Source: VKMB-3413 sp041027365 (GTDB lineage: Bacteria; Pseudomonadota; Alphaproteobacteria; Rhizobiales; Rhizobiaceae). From it: a stretch of 64,000 nucleotides of DNA. A program made the translations under genes and the position numbers. Shown here piece after piece: positions 26,115 through 34,439 of this stretch. The notes below the pieces were generated by a model. That model saw only the letters and a program-made list of their open reading frames with translations. It did no database searches and was not told where the DNA came from. Within the stretch, counting starts at the first letter, position 1. Each line of letters opens with the position of its first letter. Location: positions 558,001-622,000 of the forward strand of contig NZ_JBFTEH010000001.1 of the NCBI RefSeq assembly GCF_041027365.1. Direction: 5' to 3'.

Positions 26115-27107
26115 TCAGCGACGCCTCCGCGTCAGCAGCGACAGGATGGAGACGAGCCCCAGCACCCCGAAGCCGGCGAGGAAGGCGTCGCGGTGGCGGT
26201 CGGTCACCATTTCGAGGCTGGTCGACTTCGCCTGGGAATCGAAGCGCCCGTGCGCCGTCGCATGACCCGCGACCGGCTCGAACAGATTGGCCGGCGCGTT
26301 CTCCGGCTTCGGGGTGGAGGACAGCTGTGCGCTGTAGCCCTTCTTCGCCATGAAGCGGTCGAGCAGGCCCGGCGCGATCATGTTGCCGACGATCGCCTGG
26401 ACGCTGGAATAGCCGACCCAGATCTCGCGGCGCTTGTTGGTCGCTGCGAAGAAGATTGCGCGGGCGGCGACCTCCGGCTCGAAGATCGGCGGCACCGGCT
26501 GGGCCTTCTTGCTCATCTTGTTCATCGCCCAGTCGAACTGCGGCGTGTTCACCGCCGGCAGCATGACCATGGTCAGCTGGATGTCGAGGCCGTCATGGAT
26601 CAGCTCCGAACGAAGGGAATCGGTAAAGCCGCGGATCGCAGCCTTGGCGGCGCAGTAGGGCGCCTGCAGCGGCACCGAGCGATAGCCGAGGGCGGAGCCG
26701 ATGTTGACGATCACCCCGTGCCGGCGCACCCGCATGCGCTTTAGCGCGGCCATCATGCCGTAGACCTGGCCGAGATAGGTGACGTTGGTGGCGCGCTGCA
26801 CCTCCTCCGGTTTCAGCTCCGAGACGGGGGAGAAAACCGTCGCCATGGCGACGTTCACCCAGGTGTGGATCGGCCCAAGTTCGCCCTCGACGCGGTCTGC
26901 CGCGGCTTCCACCTGGCCGGAGTCGGAGACGTCCGTCGGGATCGGCAGCGCTTTCCGGCCCAGCCGGCGGATCTCCTCCGCCAGGCTCTCCAGCCGGTCC
27001 TTGTCGCGCGACAGAAGCGCGACGTCATAGCCGTTGCGGGCAAATTCCAGTGCGGTGGCTCGTCCGACGCCTGCCCCGGCCCCGGTTATCACTGCAATCT
27101 GCCTCAT
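26115..27107 (-). CDS. SDR family oxidoreductase with C-terminal membrane segment
   Basis: A 330-residue short-chain dehydrogenase. Rossmann nucleotide motif TGAGAGVGRATAL near residue 8, catalytic Ser in NIGSALGYRS and YxxxK in PYCAAKAAIRG. Residues beyond about 240 are not part of the SDR core: a linker with KPENAPANLFEPV, then one hydrophobic segment FLAGFGVLGLVSILSLL close to the C-terminus and an RRRR end, suggesting tail-anchoring in the inner membrane. The usual NNAG is changed to VNVAMA. GGAG lies before the ATG. Substrate unknown; 54 bases upstream of the GH15 gene, so the two may form one operon. Confidence 0.85.
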   Translation of the reverse strand: MRQIAVITGAGAGVGRATALEFARNGYDVALLSRDKDRLESLAEEIRRLGRKALPIPTDVSDSGQVEAAADRVEGELGPIHTWVNVAMATVFSPVSELKPEEVQRATNVTYLGQVYGMMAALKRMRVRRHGVIVNIGSALGYRSVPLQAPYCAAKAAIRGFTDSLRSELIHDGLDIQLTMVMLPAVNTPQFDWAMNKMSKKAQPVPPIFEPEVAARAIFFAATNKRREIWVGYSSVQAIVGNMIAPGLLDRFMAKKGYSAQLSSTPKPENAPANLFEPVAGHATAHGRFDSQAKSTSLEMVTDRHRDAFLAGFGVLGLVSILSLLTRRRR

Positions 27108-27544
27108 CCCGCTCTCCTCATTTACAATCGGTTGCTTCGAATAGTCTGTTCATCGCCGGTCTGCGGGGCCGAGATCACCATAGCCGGCCAAGCATCTGCA
27201 GGAATTGACCATGTCGTCAGCAGATGACGACATGGCGCGGATAGATGTTGCAGATGCGAAAAGGATCAAATTACCGGTTACTAGCCATCTAAAATCCTCG
27301 GCGCCGCATCCAGACGTACGATGATGTTTCCGCGCCGGCGGTCTGATCGCCGCGGCGTGAACAGCCGCAGAACTCTCTTCACGCCTTCGCGAGCACTGGA
27401 ACAACCAGCGACGCGGCGACCCGTTCCCGCCCGAACCCTACAAGTTCGTAACGTTCTCTAATGAGAGGGTCTCTCGGGCGCCTCGCCGCAGGGCGGCTTC
27501 GGGGATAGGTTGCGTCCGTCCGCGGGATGGCTCAAGGACCGTTC
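27108..27544. other. 437-base divergent intergenic region
   Basis: Lies between the SDR gene (leftward) and the methyltransferase gene (rightward), so it should contain both promoters. It holds an 11-base inverted repeat at 27209-27235 (separate entry) and an AT-rich run near 27262-27300. A minus-strand open frame at 27150-27404 lacks an SD and any family resemblance; I do not call it. Confidence 0.4.
27209..27235. promoter_or_regulatory. Perfect 11-base inverted repeat, operator candidate
   Basis: CCATGTCGTCA, five-base spacer GCAGA, then TGACGACATGG. Arms are perfect and there is no T tract, so a protein-binding site is more likely than a terminator. It lies about 100 bases upstream of the SDR gene start. 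Confidence 0.45.
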
Positions 27545-28351
27545 ATGCCTCTGATCCACAAGATCGATGACCCCGCCGACCCGCGGGTCGAGCCGTTCCG
27601 GAACGTGCGCGAGCGCGACCTCGTCGGACGCCGGGGCTTCATCGCCGAGGGCAAGGTGGTGCTCGACCATCTGCTCGCTGCCCGGCGCTTCCGGCCGACT
27701 GCGCTCCTCGTCCTCGAGAACCGGATGGCGGGTCTCGCCGACCGTCTCGCCCGTCTGCCCGACAGGGTGCCGGTGCATGTCGCCAGCCGGGCGGTCTTCG
27801 ACGAGATTGCCGGCTTTCCCGTCCATCGCGGGATACTCGCCCACGCGGAGGACTGCGAAGCCGAAGGCGACGGCGGCGCGCTGATTGCCTCGGCGCATGC
27901 GGCGGGGCAGCCGCTGGTCGTGTGCGTCGGCATCGCCAACCACGACAATGTCGGCGCGATCTTCCGCAACGCCGCGGCCTTCGGCGCCGGTGCCGTGCTC
28001 CTCGACGGGACGTCCTGCCATCCGCTCTACCGCAAGGCTCTGCGGGTCTCCGTCGGCGCCGTGTTGACCGTGCCCTGGCATTTCGGCCGCTCGGCCGGCG
28101 AGATCCTGCGCGACGTTTCCGCCGCGGGTTACCAGCCCTTCGCCCTGACGCCGGCCGGCGAGATCGAAGCCGGCGCATTGCCGCGCGACCGGCCGGCGGC
28201 GCTGTTCCTCGGAACGGAGGGGAATGGGCTGCCAGTGGAGCTGATGGAGCGGATGCGCACGGTGCGCATCGCGATGCAGCCGGGGCTCGACAGCCTCAAT
28301 GTCGCGACCGCCGCGGCGATCGTCCTGCACGGGCTGTATTCGGCGGCCTGA
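27545..28351 (+). CDS. RNA 2'-O-methyltransferase, TrmH/SpoU family
   Basis: A 268-residue SPOUT methyltransferase. N-terminal substrate-binding region (VRERDLVGRRGFIAEGKVVL), then the SpoU domain with the three motifs: VGIANHDNVGAIFRNAAAFG (motif 1, Asn and Arg), ALFLGTEGNGLP (motif 2) and MQPGLDSLNVATAAAIVLHG (motif 3), the trefoil knot that binds SAM. Target is a ribose in rRNA or tRNA; which one is not determinable. I chose ATG 27545 since AAGGA ends seven bases upstream, rather than the ATG at 27527. Confidence 0.88.
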   Translation: MPLIHKIDDPADPRVEPFRNVRERDLVGRRGFIAEGKVVLDHLLAARRFRPTALLVLENRMAGLADRLARLPDRVPVHVASRAVFDEIAGFPVHRGILAHAEDCEAEGDGGALIASAHAAGQPLVVCVGIANHDNVGAIFRNAAAFGAGAVLLDGTSCHPLYRKALRVSVGAVLTVPWHFGRSAGEILRDVSAAGYQPFALTPAGEIEAGALPRDRPAALFLGTEGNGLPVELMERMRTVRIAMQPGLDSLNVATAAAIVLHGLYSAA

Positions 28352-29353
28352 TCCCTCACGGTCACACCGAAGACTGCGGCGAAGCCGCGAGCCGAGACCT
28401 GCCGTCCTGTTCCTGCCCAAGCCGCCCGTCCTCGGGACGCATCATTGCGTGACGTCGTGAAGGCGCGCGGCGCCGCCGCCGGCACATGATTCCCGCGGCA
28501 AATCTCCCGGGGGGACCGGCACGACCGTCGTCGCCGGACTCGACGGGGTTCCCCGCAAGCGGCTCCCGGCACGAGGTTCACCTCCGTATTTACGTAGAGT
28601 AAGTAAAGGTTTCGTCAAGCGACTTCGCCTCGGTGCGGAAGGCCGAGGACGCGACGCTTCGGCGGGTGCGGAAACGAGAACCGGACGCGCTGACCCTATG
28701 AAGTCAGTGAATTCAACATCTCAGGCAATCGGCCGAGCGTTTCGACGACGGCAGCGTGTTCTTGGGAGCCGCCGGCGCCTCGTGGACACGGGCCGCTTTC
28801 ACCATGGATGCGACATATTGTTATGCGCCTTTATAACAAATTTAGAGAGGGAGGTTACCAAGGGAAAGCTGTCCAAATCTGTCGGAGCGTAGCATGGCAC
28901 TTGGCGCATGAACATGTCGGGCGGGACGCTCAAGGTTAAATTCTACCGTGAGCTGAACAGAGCCGAGCGGGAGCGCGCGGTTCCCGTCGTCAAGCTCGCG
29001 GGACTCTATTTCATCTGGTGGCCGAAGGGGTTGCGGATCAAGCGGGGCTAAGCCGCATCGAGCCGCCCGCAAGCCTTCGGATCTGACGCATCATGCAGCA
29101 GCGAACCTGGGCGGGGCGGGAGACGCATGTTCGCCGCCCCGGCAGCGGGCGTGCTCGTCCCCGCCGGTCGCGGTCGACGCATGCGCCCCGAAGTGGCTGA
29201 CATCGTCACATCGCGGTCTTGGGGTGGACCGAACGAAGGTGCGCCCTGATCTGATCGACTGACGCAGCGCCGCTGTCGCTGGTGGAACGCCCGCAGGCGG
29301 CAGGATTCGTCGCCATCGAGTCGCGGCGGCTGCGCCGGTGCCATCCGCCGGGT
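28352..29353. other. 1-kb nearly gene-free region
   Basis: Between the SpoU methyltransferase and the coiled-coil protein, both pointing in or ending here. Base composition falls around 28810-28870 (TTATGCGCCTTTATAACAAA) and is high elsewhere. The only frame with protein-like composition is a 47-codon one at 28908-29051, entered separately with low confidence. No tRNA arms or repeats were recognised. Confidence 0.4.
28908..29051 (+). CDS. Small hypothetical protein (47 residues), doubtful
   Basis: Frame from ATG 28908 to TAA 29049-29051. The translation has a basic N-terminal part and ends VVKLAGLYFIWWPKGLRIKR-G. The V-P-V-V-K-L-A-G-L stretch faintly recalls the C-terminal part of SymE-type toxin-like proteins (pattern VPxxRLxGxWL), but it is too short and weak for a family call. 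No clear SD: the base run before the ATG is CTTGGCGC. It could be a remnant or an artefact. Confidence 0.25.
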   Translation: MNMSGGTLKVKFYRELNRAERERAVPVVKLAGLYFIWWPKGLRIKRG

Positions 29354-30541
29354 CTATTCCGCGGCGTGATCCCTCACCGTCGCGCGCTGCTGGATGCGGC
29401 GAACCCGCTCGGCAAGGCTCGGCGGATCACCTTTGCGCGAAGCAGCGCCGTCCTCGGCCCCCAGGATCGTGTGAAGCGGCGAGCGCGACCCTTCGGCGGC
29501 GGCCGTCAGCGCGATGACCCGTGCGGCGAGATCGCCGACCGTCTGGCGCAACCCTTCCTCGTCGAGCGCTTCGTCGAGTTCCGGGCGCTCCGGCAGGTCC
29601 AGCTGTTCGGCGAGATGCGTCCGGAGTGTCTCGCGCTCGGCGGACGACGCTGCGTCGGCAGAGGCGTCGTCGGCGTTGCCGAGACCTTCGGCTGCCACGT
29701 CCCTGCGGCGCGATGCGGACGCTCGCCGATCGGGCTCGGCGTCCACGGGCTCGGCCGCGGCGTGCGCTTCGACCGGAGATGCTGTGGCCGCCGTGTCGCT
29801 GCGCCGCGTACCGAGGAGCCGGGCGATCTGCTCGTCGCGGTCGGCGAGGTCGGATGTCAGCCGTGTGACCCTGTCGTCGAGCCGGCCGGCATGGGCCTTT
29901 TCCTTCTGCAGCTGTGCTTCCAGCGCGGCCATCTCGCTGCGCAGCCGATCCGCCGCATTCTGGCGTTCGCGGCCCTGGCGCTCTTCGGCGCGCAGATCGT
30001 CGGAGAGCTGTTCGATCCGGGCTTCGAGGCGGACGATCGTCAGCTTCCGCTCCTCTGCGATCGCGGTGAGATCGCGGAAGCGCGCCGCCAGCGCGTCCAT
30101 CTCCTCGGTCCGCAGCTCCAGATCGTGCCGGGTGTCGCGCAGCGCCTCGTCGAGTTCGTCGATCTCGCGCTCGCGCACCTCGACGGCGGTGGCAAGGTCG
30201 CCGAGATCAGCGGTCTGCTGCTCGACGGTGTCCGAGAGCGTGCGATTGCGTGCGCGCAGCTCGGCGTTCTCGGCGGAGACGCGCCCCGCCTCGGCCCGTT
30301 CCAGCGCCGCCCGCCGGCTGTCCTCTTCCGCCTTCATCTCGCGCTGTCGCGCCGCCAGTGCCGTCTCGGCGCGGACATAGTCGATGCTGGCGCGGATCTC
30401 CTTGACGTTGGCGGGGATGGTCGCCGCATATTCGCGATAGGCGAGCCGCTGCGCCCGGCGCCAGACGAACGGCGCCACGAGCAGCGTGATCAGCAGCGCC
30501 GCAAAGAAGCCGAAGACGAAGGTGAGGGCGGTCGCGATCAT
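29354..30541 (-). CDS. Membrane-anchored coiled-coil protein, function unknown
   Basis: A 395-residue protein with one N-terminal membrane helix (TALTFVFGFFAALLITLLVA, residues about 4-24), then a very long heptad-rich coiled coil from about residue 45 to 245, an Ala/Asp-rich linker (about 250-310) and a conserved C-terminal part (QLDLPERPELDEALDEEGLR and IRRIQQRATVRD-like end). Such proteins are found as uncharacterised conserved genes in Hyphomicrobiales. The topology suggests an inner-membrane tether with the coiled coil in the cytoplasm. The upstream SD is weak. Confidence 0.7.
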   Translation of the reverse strand: MIATALTFVFGFFAALLITLLVAPFVWRRAQRLAYREYAATIPANVKEIRASIDYVRAETALAARQREMKAEEDSRRAALERAEAGRVSAENAELRARNRTLSDTVEQQTADLGDLATAVEVREREIDELDEALRDTRHDLELRTEEMDALAARFRDLTAIAEERKLTIVRLEARIEQLSDDLRAEERQGRERQNAADRLRSEMAALEAQLQKEKAHAGRLDDRVTRLTSDLADRDEQIARLLGTRRSDTAATASPVEAHAAAEPVDAEPDRRASASRRRDVAAEGLGNADDASADAASSAERETLRTHLAEQLDLPERPELDEALDEEGLRQTVGDLAARVIALTAAAEGSRSPLHTILGAEDGAASRKGDPPSLAERVRRIQQRATVRDHAAE

Positions 30542-30730
30542 TCAGGAGCCGGGTCGGTCAGTCATACCAACCATATAGTGCAAAACGCCCGGCTTGTTCC
30601 GTCAACTTCGACGGACCGGCGAAAATCGCGAACGCCTATGGTTTTGCGGCAACGCTCGCGCGCCGCCGAACGCAGCGGAGCGGCCGCCGGCAAAGGCCGG
30701 CCGCCGCTCCTTGGAACATGCCGGAAAGGC

Positions 30731-31318
30731 TCAGAACGGGTTCCAGGTCGGCATCGGCGTCAGCTTGAGATAGCCGACATTGACGCCGAGCCGTGCGCCG
30801 ATGCCGGTCTTGACCGGAACGAGCGTCACCTGATCGCGCTTCAGGACGGTCATGCCGAGGCCGCCGACGAGATAGGCGCTGCCCGACACGCCGCCGAAGC
30901 GGCCATAGGCACCGTCGACGGACGGCAGGTCGTAGACCAGCATCATGGTGCGGGCGCCGTCGCCGCCGAAGTCGAATCCGAGCGAGGGACCCTGCCAGAA
31001 GATCTTGTGATTGCCGGCGTTCTTGGTGAACAGCGTTCCCTCGCCATACCGCAGTCCACCGAAGAAGGCGCCGCCGGCTTCCTCACCGAGGATGTAGCCG
31101 TTCGGAAGTCCGTAGCTGTGGAAAGCGCGTTCGATGAGCTGGGCGAGGCTGCCCGAGGTGGTGCCGAAGAACTGATGGCCGGCGTTGATCACCTCCTGGA
31201 GGTCGTAGCCGGCCGGCCGCGCCTGGGCGGCGGCGGGCGTCGCGGCGAACTGCATCTGGCACAGTCCGATGAGGGCAGCGACGAGGACTCGACGCATCGT
31301 CCCGACGATGTTTCGCAT
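30731..31318 (-). CDS. eipA: Envelope integrity protein A family (DUF1134)
   Basis: A 195-residue exported protein. Signal peptide RRVLVAALIGLCQMQFAATP with cleavage near AAAQA. The mature part matches the DUF1134 pattern: ELxEVINAGHQFFG, NGYILGEEAGGAFFGGLRYG, GSLGFDFGGDGARTMMLVYD-like core, and VSGSAYLVGGLGMTVLKRD. EipA in Brucella is a periplasmic protein needed for envelope integrity and is CtrA-regulated. AAGGAAACC lies before the ATG. It is divergent from chpT, part of the CtrA phosphorelay. Confidence 0.85.
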   Translation of the reverse strand: MRNIVGTMRRVLVAALIGLCQMQFAATPAAAQARPAGYDLQEVINAGHQFFGTTSGSLAQLIERAFHSYGLPNGYILGEEAGGAFFGGLRYGEGTLFTKNAGNHKIFWQGPSLGFDFGGDGARTMMLVYDLPSVDGAYGRFGGVSGSAYLVGGLGMTVLKRDQVTLVPVKTGIGARLGVNVGYLKLTPMPTWNPF

Positions 31319-31594
31319 GATCGGTTTCCTTCGCGATGAGGAGCCGCTTCGGCGGACCGAAGCGCCCCGCGCCGAGCCGGCGCGTCATCCGGGATTCGAC
31401 CAAAACATGCTTGCCAAATGCCTAACGCAAAACGGCAACTATGGGGCATTTTCGTGAGCGGCCCTGCCGCAAAGCCGCCCGCCACGGCCATGCTTCGGTT
31501 GACGGATTCGGCATGGAGACTCATGCTCTGCCCCGAAATGGGACGGGTGATTCGACCCCGCTCCGCCTTTCATCCCACCGGACGGACACCCAGA

Positions 31595-32257
31595 ATGACG
31601 ACCCTTCCAGCGCTTTCCGCGGCGGATCTCGCGGCACTTCTCGCCAGCCGGCTGTGCCACGACATCATCTCGCCGGTCTTCGGCATCCAGAGCGGGCTCG
31701 AACTGCTCGACGACATGCCGAACGACAAGGAAGCGATGGACCTCGTACGCAATTCGCTGAAGTCGGCGGTGGCGAAGCTCCAGTTCGCGCGCATCGCCTT
31801 CGGAGCAGCGGGGTCGCAGACCGCGATGATCGACCTCAACGACGCCAAGACGGTGGCGAACGGCTACATGGAGCACGAGAAGGCCAATCTCGTCTGGGAA
31901 GGCGAGGGCGGCTACGTCAAGAAGAACTTCGCCAAGGTGATCCTCAACCTCGTGCTCCTCGCCAGCGCCTCGATCAGCCGCGGCGGTGAGGTGCGGGTGG
32001 ACGTCGAGTCCATCGAACCGGCGCGCGCCAAGGTGCGCGCCACCGGCGAGCGTATCCGACTGCAGCCGCGGCTCGTCGCGCTTCTCGACGGGGCGGAGGG
32101 CCAGGAGGCGATGGATGCTCAGGCGATCCAGCCCTACTACACGCTGTTCCTCGCCAAGGAGTGCGGCCTCGACCTCTCCTACGAGAAGACCGAGGGCTCG
32201 GTGCTGTTCACCGCCGGCGAAGCCGAGGCGGAGACAGAGGCCAAAGCCGAGGCCTGA
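31595..32257 (+). CDS. chpT: Histidine phosphotransferase ChpT
   Basis: A 220-residue protein that relays phosphate from the kinase CckA to CtrA and CpdR, controlling the alphaproteobacterial cell cycle. The phospho-acceptor histidine is in LASRLCHDIISPVFGIQSGL (His22, the same number as in Brucella ChpT). The N-terminal helical hairpin makes the dimer; the C-terminal domain is a degenerate GHKL fold (LNLVLLASASISRGGEVRVD) and ends in an acidic AEAETEAKAEA tail. I chose ATG 31595, which gives the family N-terminus MTTLPALSAADLAALLASRL. Confidence 0.9.
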   Translation: MTTLPALSAADLAALLASRLCHDIISPVFGIQSGLELLDDMPNDKEAMDLVRNSLKSAVAKLQFARIAFGAAGSQTAMIDLNDAKTVANGYMEHEKANLVWEGEGGYVKKNFAKVILNLVLLASASISRGGEVRVDVESIEPARAKVRATGERIRLQPRLVALLDGAEGQEAMDAQAIQPYYTLFLAKECGLDLSYEKTEGSVLFTAGEAEAETEAKAEA

Positions 32258-32321
32258 TCAGATCGGGATTGCCGCGCCGGATGATCGATCGCCCGGCGCG
32301 CCTGACTCCTCTACGGCCTTG

Positions 32322-32942
32322 TCAGTCGAGCGGGCGGCGGTCGTAGAGCCAGGGGGTCACCTGGCGCTGCTTCGCCTCGAAGGCCGCGATCTGGTCCTCG
32401 TGCTCCAGCGTCTGCCCGACTTCGTCGAGGCCCGAGAGCAGGGCGTCGCGCCGGAAATCTTCGACCTCAAAGGCAAAGCGCGTTCCGTCTTCCAGCGTGA
32501 CGGCGAGCGCCTCGAGGTCCACGGTGACGATCTCGCCGGCCTCGGCGCTCTTCATCACGCGGTCTACTTCGTCGGGCTTCAGCGCGACCGGCAGGATGCC
32601 GTTCTTGAAGCAGTTGCTGTAGTGGATGTCGGCGAAGGAGATGGCGATCACGCTGCGGATGCCGAAGTCCTTCATCGCCCAGGGCGAATGCTCGCGCGAG
32701 GAGCCGCAGCCCCAGTTCTCCAGCGAGACGATGATCTTGGCGTTCCGCCAGGGCTCCTTGTTCAGCACGAAGTCCGGGTTCTCACTGCCGTCCGGGTTGA
32801 ACCGGTACTCCTGGAAGAAGAACGGCACGAGGCCCTTCTTGGTCACCGCCTTGAGCACGTTCTTCGGCGTGATCATGTCTGTGTTGACGTTGTTGATCGG
32901 GATCGGCGCGGCGTAGCCGGAGACGCTGGTGAACTTTTCCAT
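32322..32942 (-). CDS. leuD: 3-isopropylmalate dehydratase small subunit
   Basis: A 206-residue swivel-domain subunit of isopropylmalate isomerase (leucine synthesis). Typical segments: NVNTDMITPKNVLKAVTKKG, ENWGCGSSREHSPWAMKDFG and SFADIHYSNCFKNGILPV. It forms the active enzyme with LeuC, encoded immediately upstream with two bases between stop and start, so the two are translated from one message. Confidence 0.96.
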   Translation of the reverse strand: MEKFTSVSGYAAPIPINNVNTDMITPKNVLKAVTKKGLVPFFFQEYRFNPDGSENPDFVLNKEPWRNAKIIVSLENWGCGSSREHSPWAMKDFGIRSVIAISFADIHYSNCFKNGILPVALKPDEVDRVMKSAEAGEIVTVDLEALAVTLEDGTRFAFEVEDFRRDALLSGLDEVGQTLEHEDQIAAFEAKQRQVTPWLYDRRPLD

Positions 32943-32944
32943 CG

Positions 32945-34357
32945 TCAGGCTCCCTTCTTCCAGTCGCGCACGTCAACGAAATGGCCGGCGATCGCCGCCG
33001 CCGCGGCCATGGCGGGGCTGGCGAGATGGGTGCGCCCGCCGGGTCCCTGGCGGCCGACGAAGTTGCGGTTCGAGGTCGAGGCGCAGCGCTCGCCGGGCTT
33101 CAGCTGGTCCGGGTTCATGCCGAGGCACATGGAGCAGCCGGGCTCGCGCCAGTCGAAGCCGGCGTCCCTGAACACCCGGTCGAGTCCCTCTTCCTCGGCC
33201 TGACGCTTCACCAGGCCGGAGCCGGGCACGACCATCGCGGAAATGCCTTCGGCGACCTTGTGGCCGGCGACAACGTGCGCCGCCTCGCGCAGGTCCTCGA
33301 TGCGGCTGTTGGTGCAGGAGCCGATGAAGATGCGGTCCAGCCGGATGTCGCGGATCGCCTGGCCGGGCTTCAGGTCCATGTAGGCCAGCGCCGCCTCGAT
33401 CGACCGGCGCTTGGCCTCGCTCGCCGCCTCGGCCGGGTTCGGCACGACGCCGGAAACCGGGACCACGTCCTCCGGGCTGGTGCCCCAGGTGACCATCGGC
33501 GTCACCTCGGAGGCGTCGAAGGCGACCTCGCGGTCGTATACGGCGCCGGGGTCGCTCTTCAGGCTCGACCAGTAGTCGACCGCCCGGTCCCACATGTCCG
33601 GCGAGGGCGCGCCGGGGCGGCCCTTGATATGCGCGAAGGTCTTCTCGTCGGGGGCGAACAGGCCGGCGCGGGCGCCCGCCTCGATCGTCATGTTGGAGAC
33701 CGTCATGCGGCCCTCCATCGACAGCGACATCAGCGCCTCGCCGGCATATTCGACGACATGGCCGGTGCCGCCCGCCGTGCCGATCCGGCCGATCGTCGCG
33801 AGGATGAGGTCCTTGGCCGTCACCCCCAGCGGCAGCTTGCCGTCGATGCGGATCCGCATGTTCTTCGAGCGCTGCTGCAGCAGCGTCTGGGTCGCCAGCA
33901 CGTGCTCGACCTCGGAGGTGCCGATGCCGAAGGCGAGCGCGCCGAAGGCGCCGTGGGTGGCGGTGTGGCTGTCGCCGCAGACGATGGTCATGCCGGGATG
34001 GGTCAGCCCCTGTTCCGGGCCGATCACATGCACGATGCCCTGGCGGCGGTCCTCGTAGCCGAAATACTTGATCCCGAACTCGGTCGTGTTCTCGCGCATC
34101 AGCCGCAGCTGCTCGCGCGAGGCCGGATCGTCGGTGTCGTCGGTGCGGCCGACGAAGGTCGGCACGTTGTGGTCGGCGACGCCGAGCGTCGCCTCGGGCC
34201 GGCGCACCCGGCGCCCGGCATCGCGCAGCGACTCGAACGGCTGCGGGCTGGTGACCTCGATGATGAAGTGCTGGTCGATGTAGAGGATCGTCTGGCCGTT
34301 GGCCTGCCGATCGACGACATGGCTGTCCCAGATCTTGTCGTAGAGTGTCTTTGCCAT
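32945..34357 (-). CDS. leuC: 3-isopropylmalate dehydratase large subunit
   Basis: A 470-residue aconitase-family subunit. It isomerises 2-isopropylmalate to 3-isopropylmalate through 2-isopropylmaleate. The three [4Fe-4S] cysteines are in IFIGSCTNSRIEDL and WREPGCSMCLGMNPD; GQTILYIDQHFIIEVTSPQP and CGDSHTATHGAFGALAFGIG are further family marks. GGAGGAAC precedes the ATG at ten bases. Confidence 0.96.
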   Translation of the reverse strand: MAKTLYDKIWDSHVVDRQANGQTILYIDQHFIIEVTSPQPFESLRDAGRRVRRPEATLGVADHNVPTFVGRTDDTDDPASREQLRLMRENTTEFGIKYFGYEDRRQGIVHVIGPEQGLTHPGMTIVCGDSHTATHGAFGALAFGIGTSEVEHVLATQTLLQQRSKNMRIRIDGKLPLGVTAKDLILATIGRIGTAGGTGHVVEYAGEALMSLSMEGRMTVSNMTIEAGARAGLFAPDEKTFAHIKGRPGAPSPDMWDRAVDYWSSLKSDPGAVYDREVAFDASEVTPMVTWGTSPEDVVPVSGVVPNPAEAASEAKRRSIEAALAYMDLKPGQAIRDIRLDRIFIGSCTNSRIEDLREAAHVVAGHKVAEGISAMVVPGSGLVKRQAEEEGLDRVFRDAGFDWREPGCSMCLGMNPDQLKPGERCASTSNRNFVGRQGPGGRTHLASPAMAAAAAIAGHFVDVRDWKKGA

Positions 34358-34439
34358 TCGCGTCGTTCCTCCGGGCCGCGGCGGGCGGAGCGCCTTCTCC
34401 GTGACGGAGCGCTCTCGCCCGGCCGGCGGCGGATGCGTC

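Noticed and set aside
27150..27404. 84-codon minus-strand frame in the SDR/SpoU intergenic region
   Set aside because: No SD, no family, and it covers the palindrome and the likely promoters.
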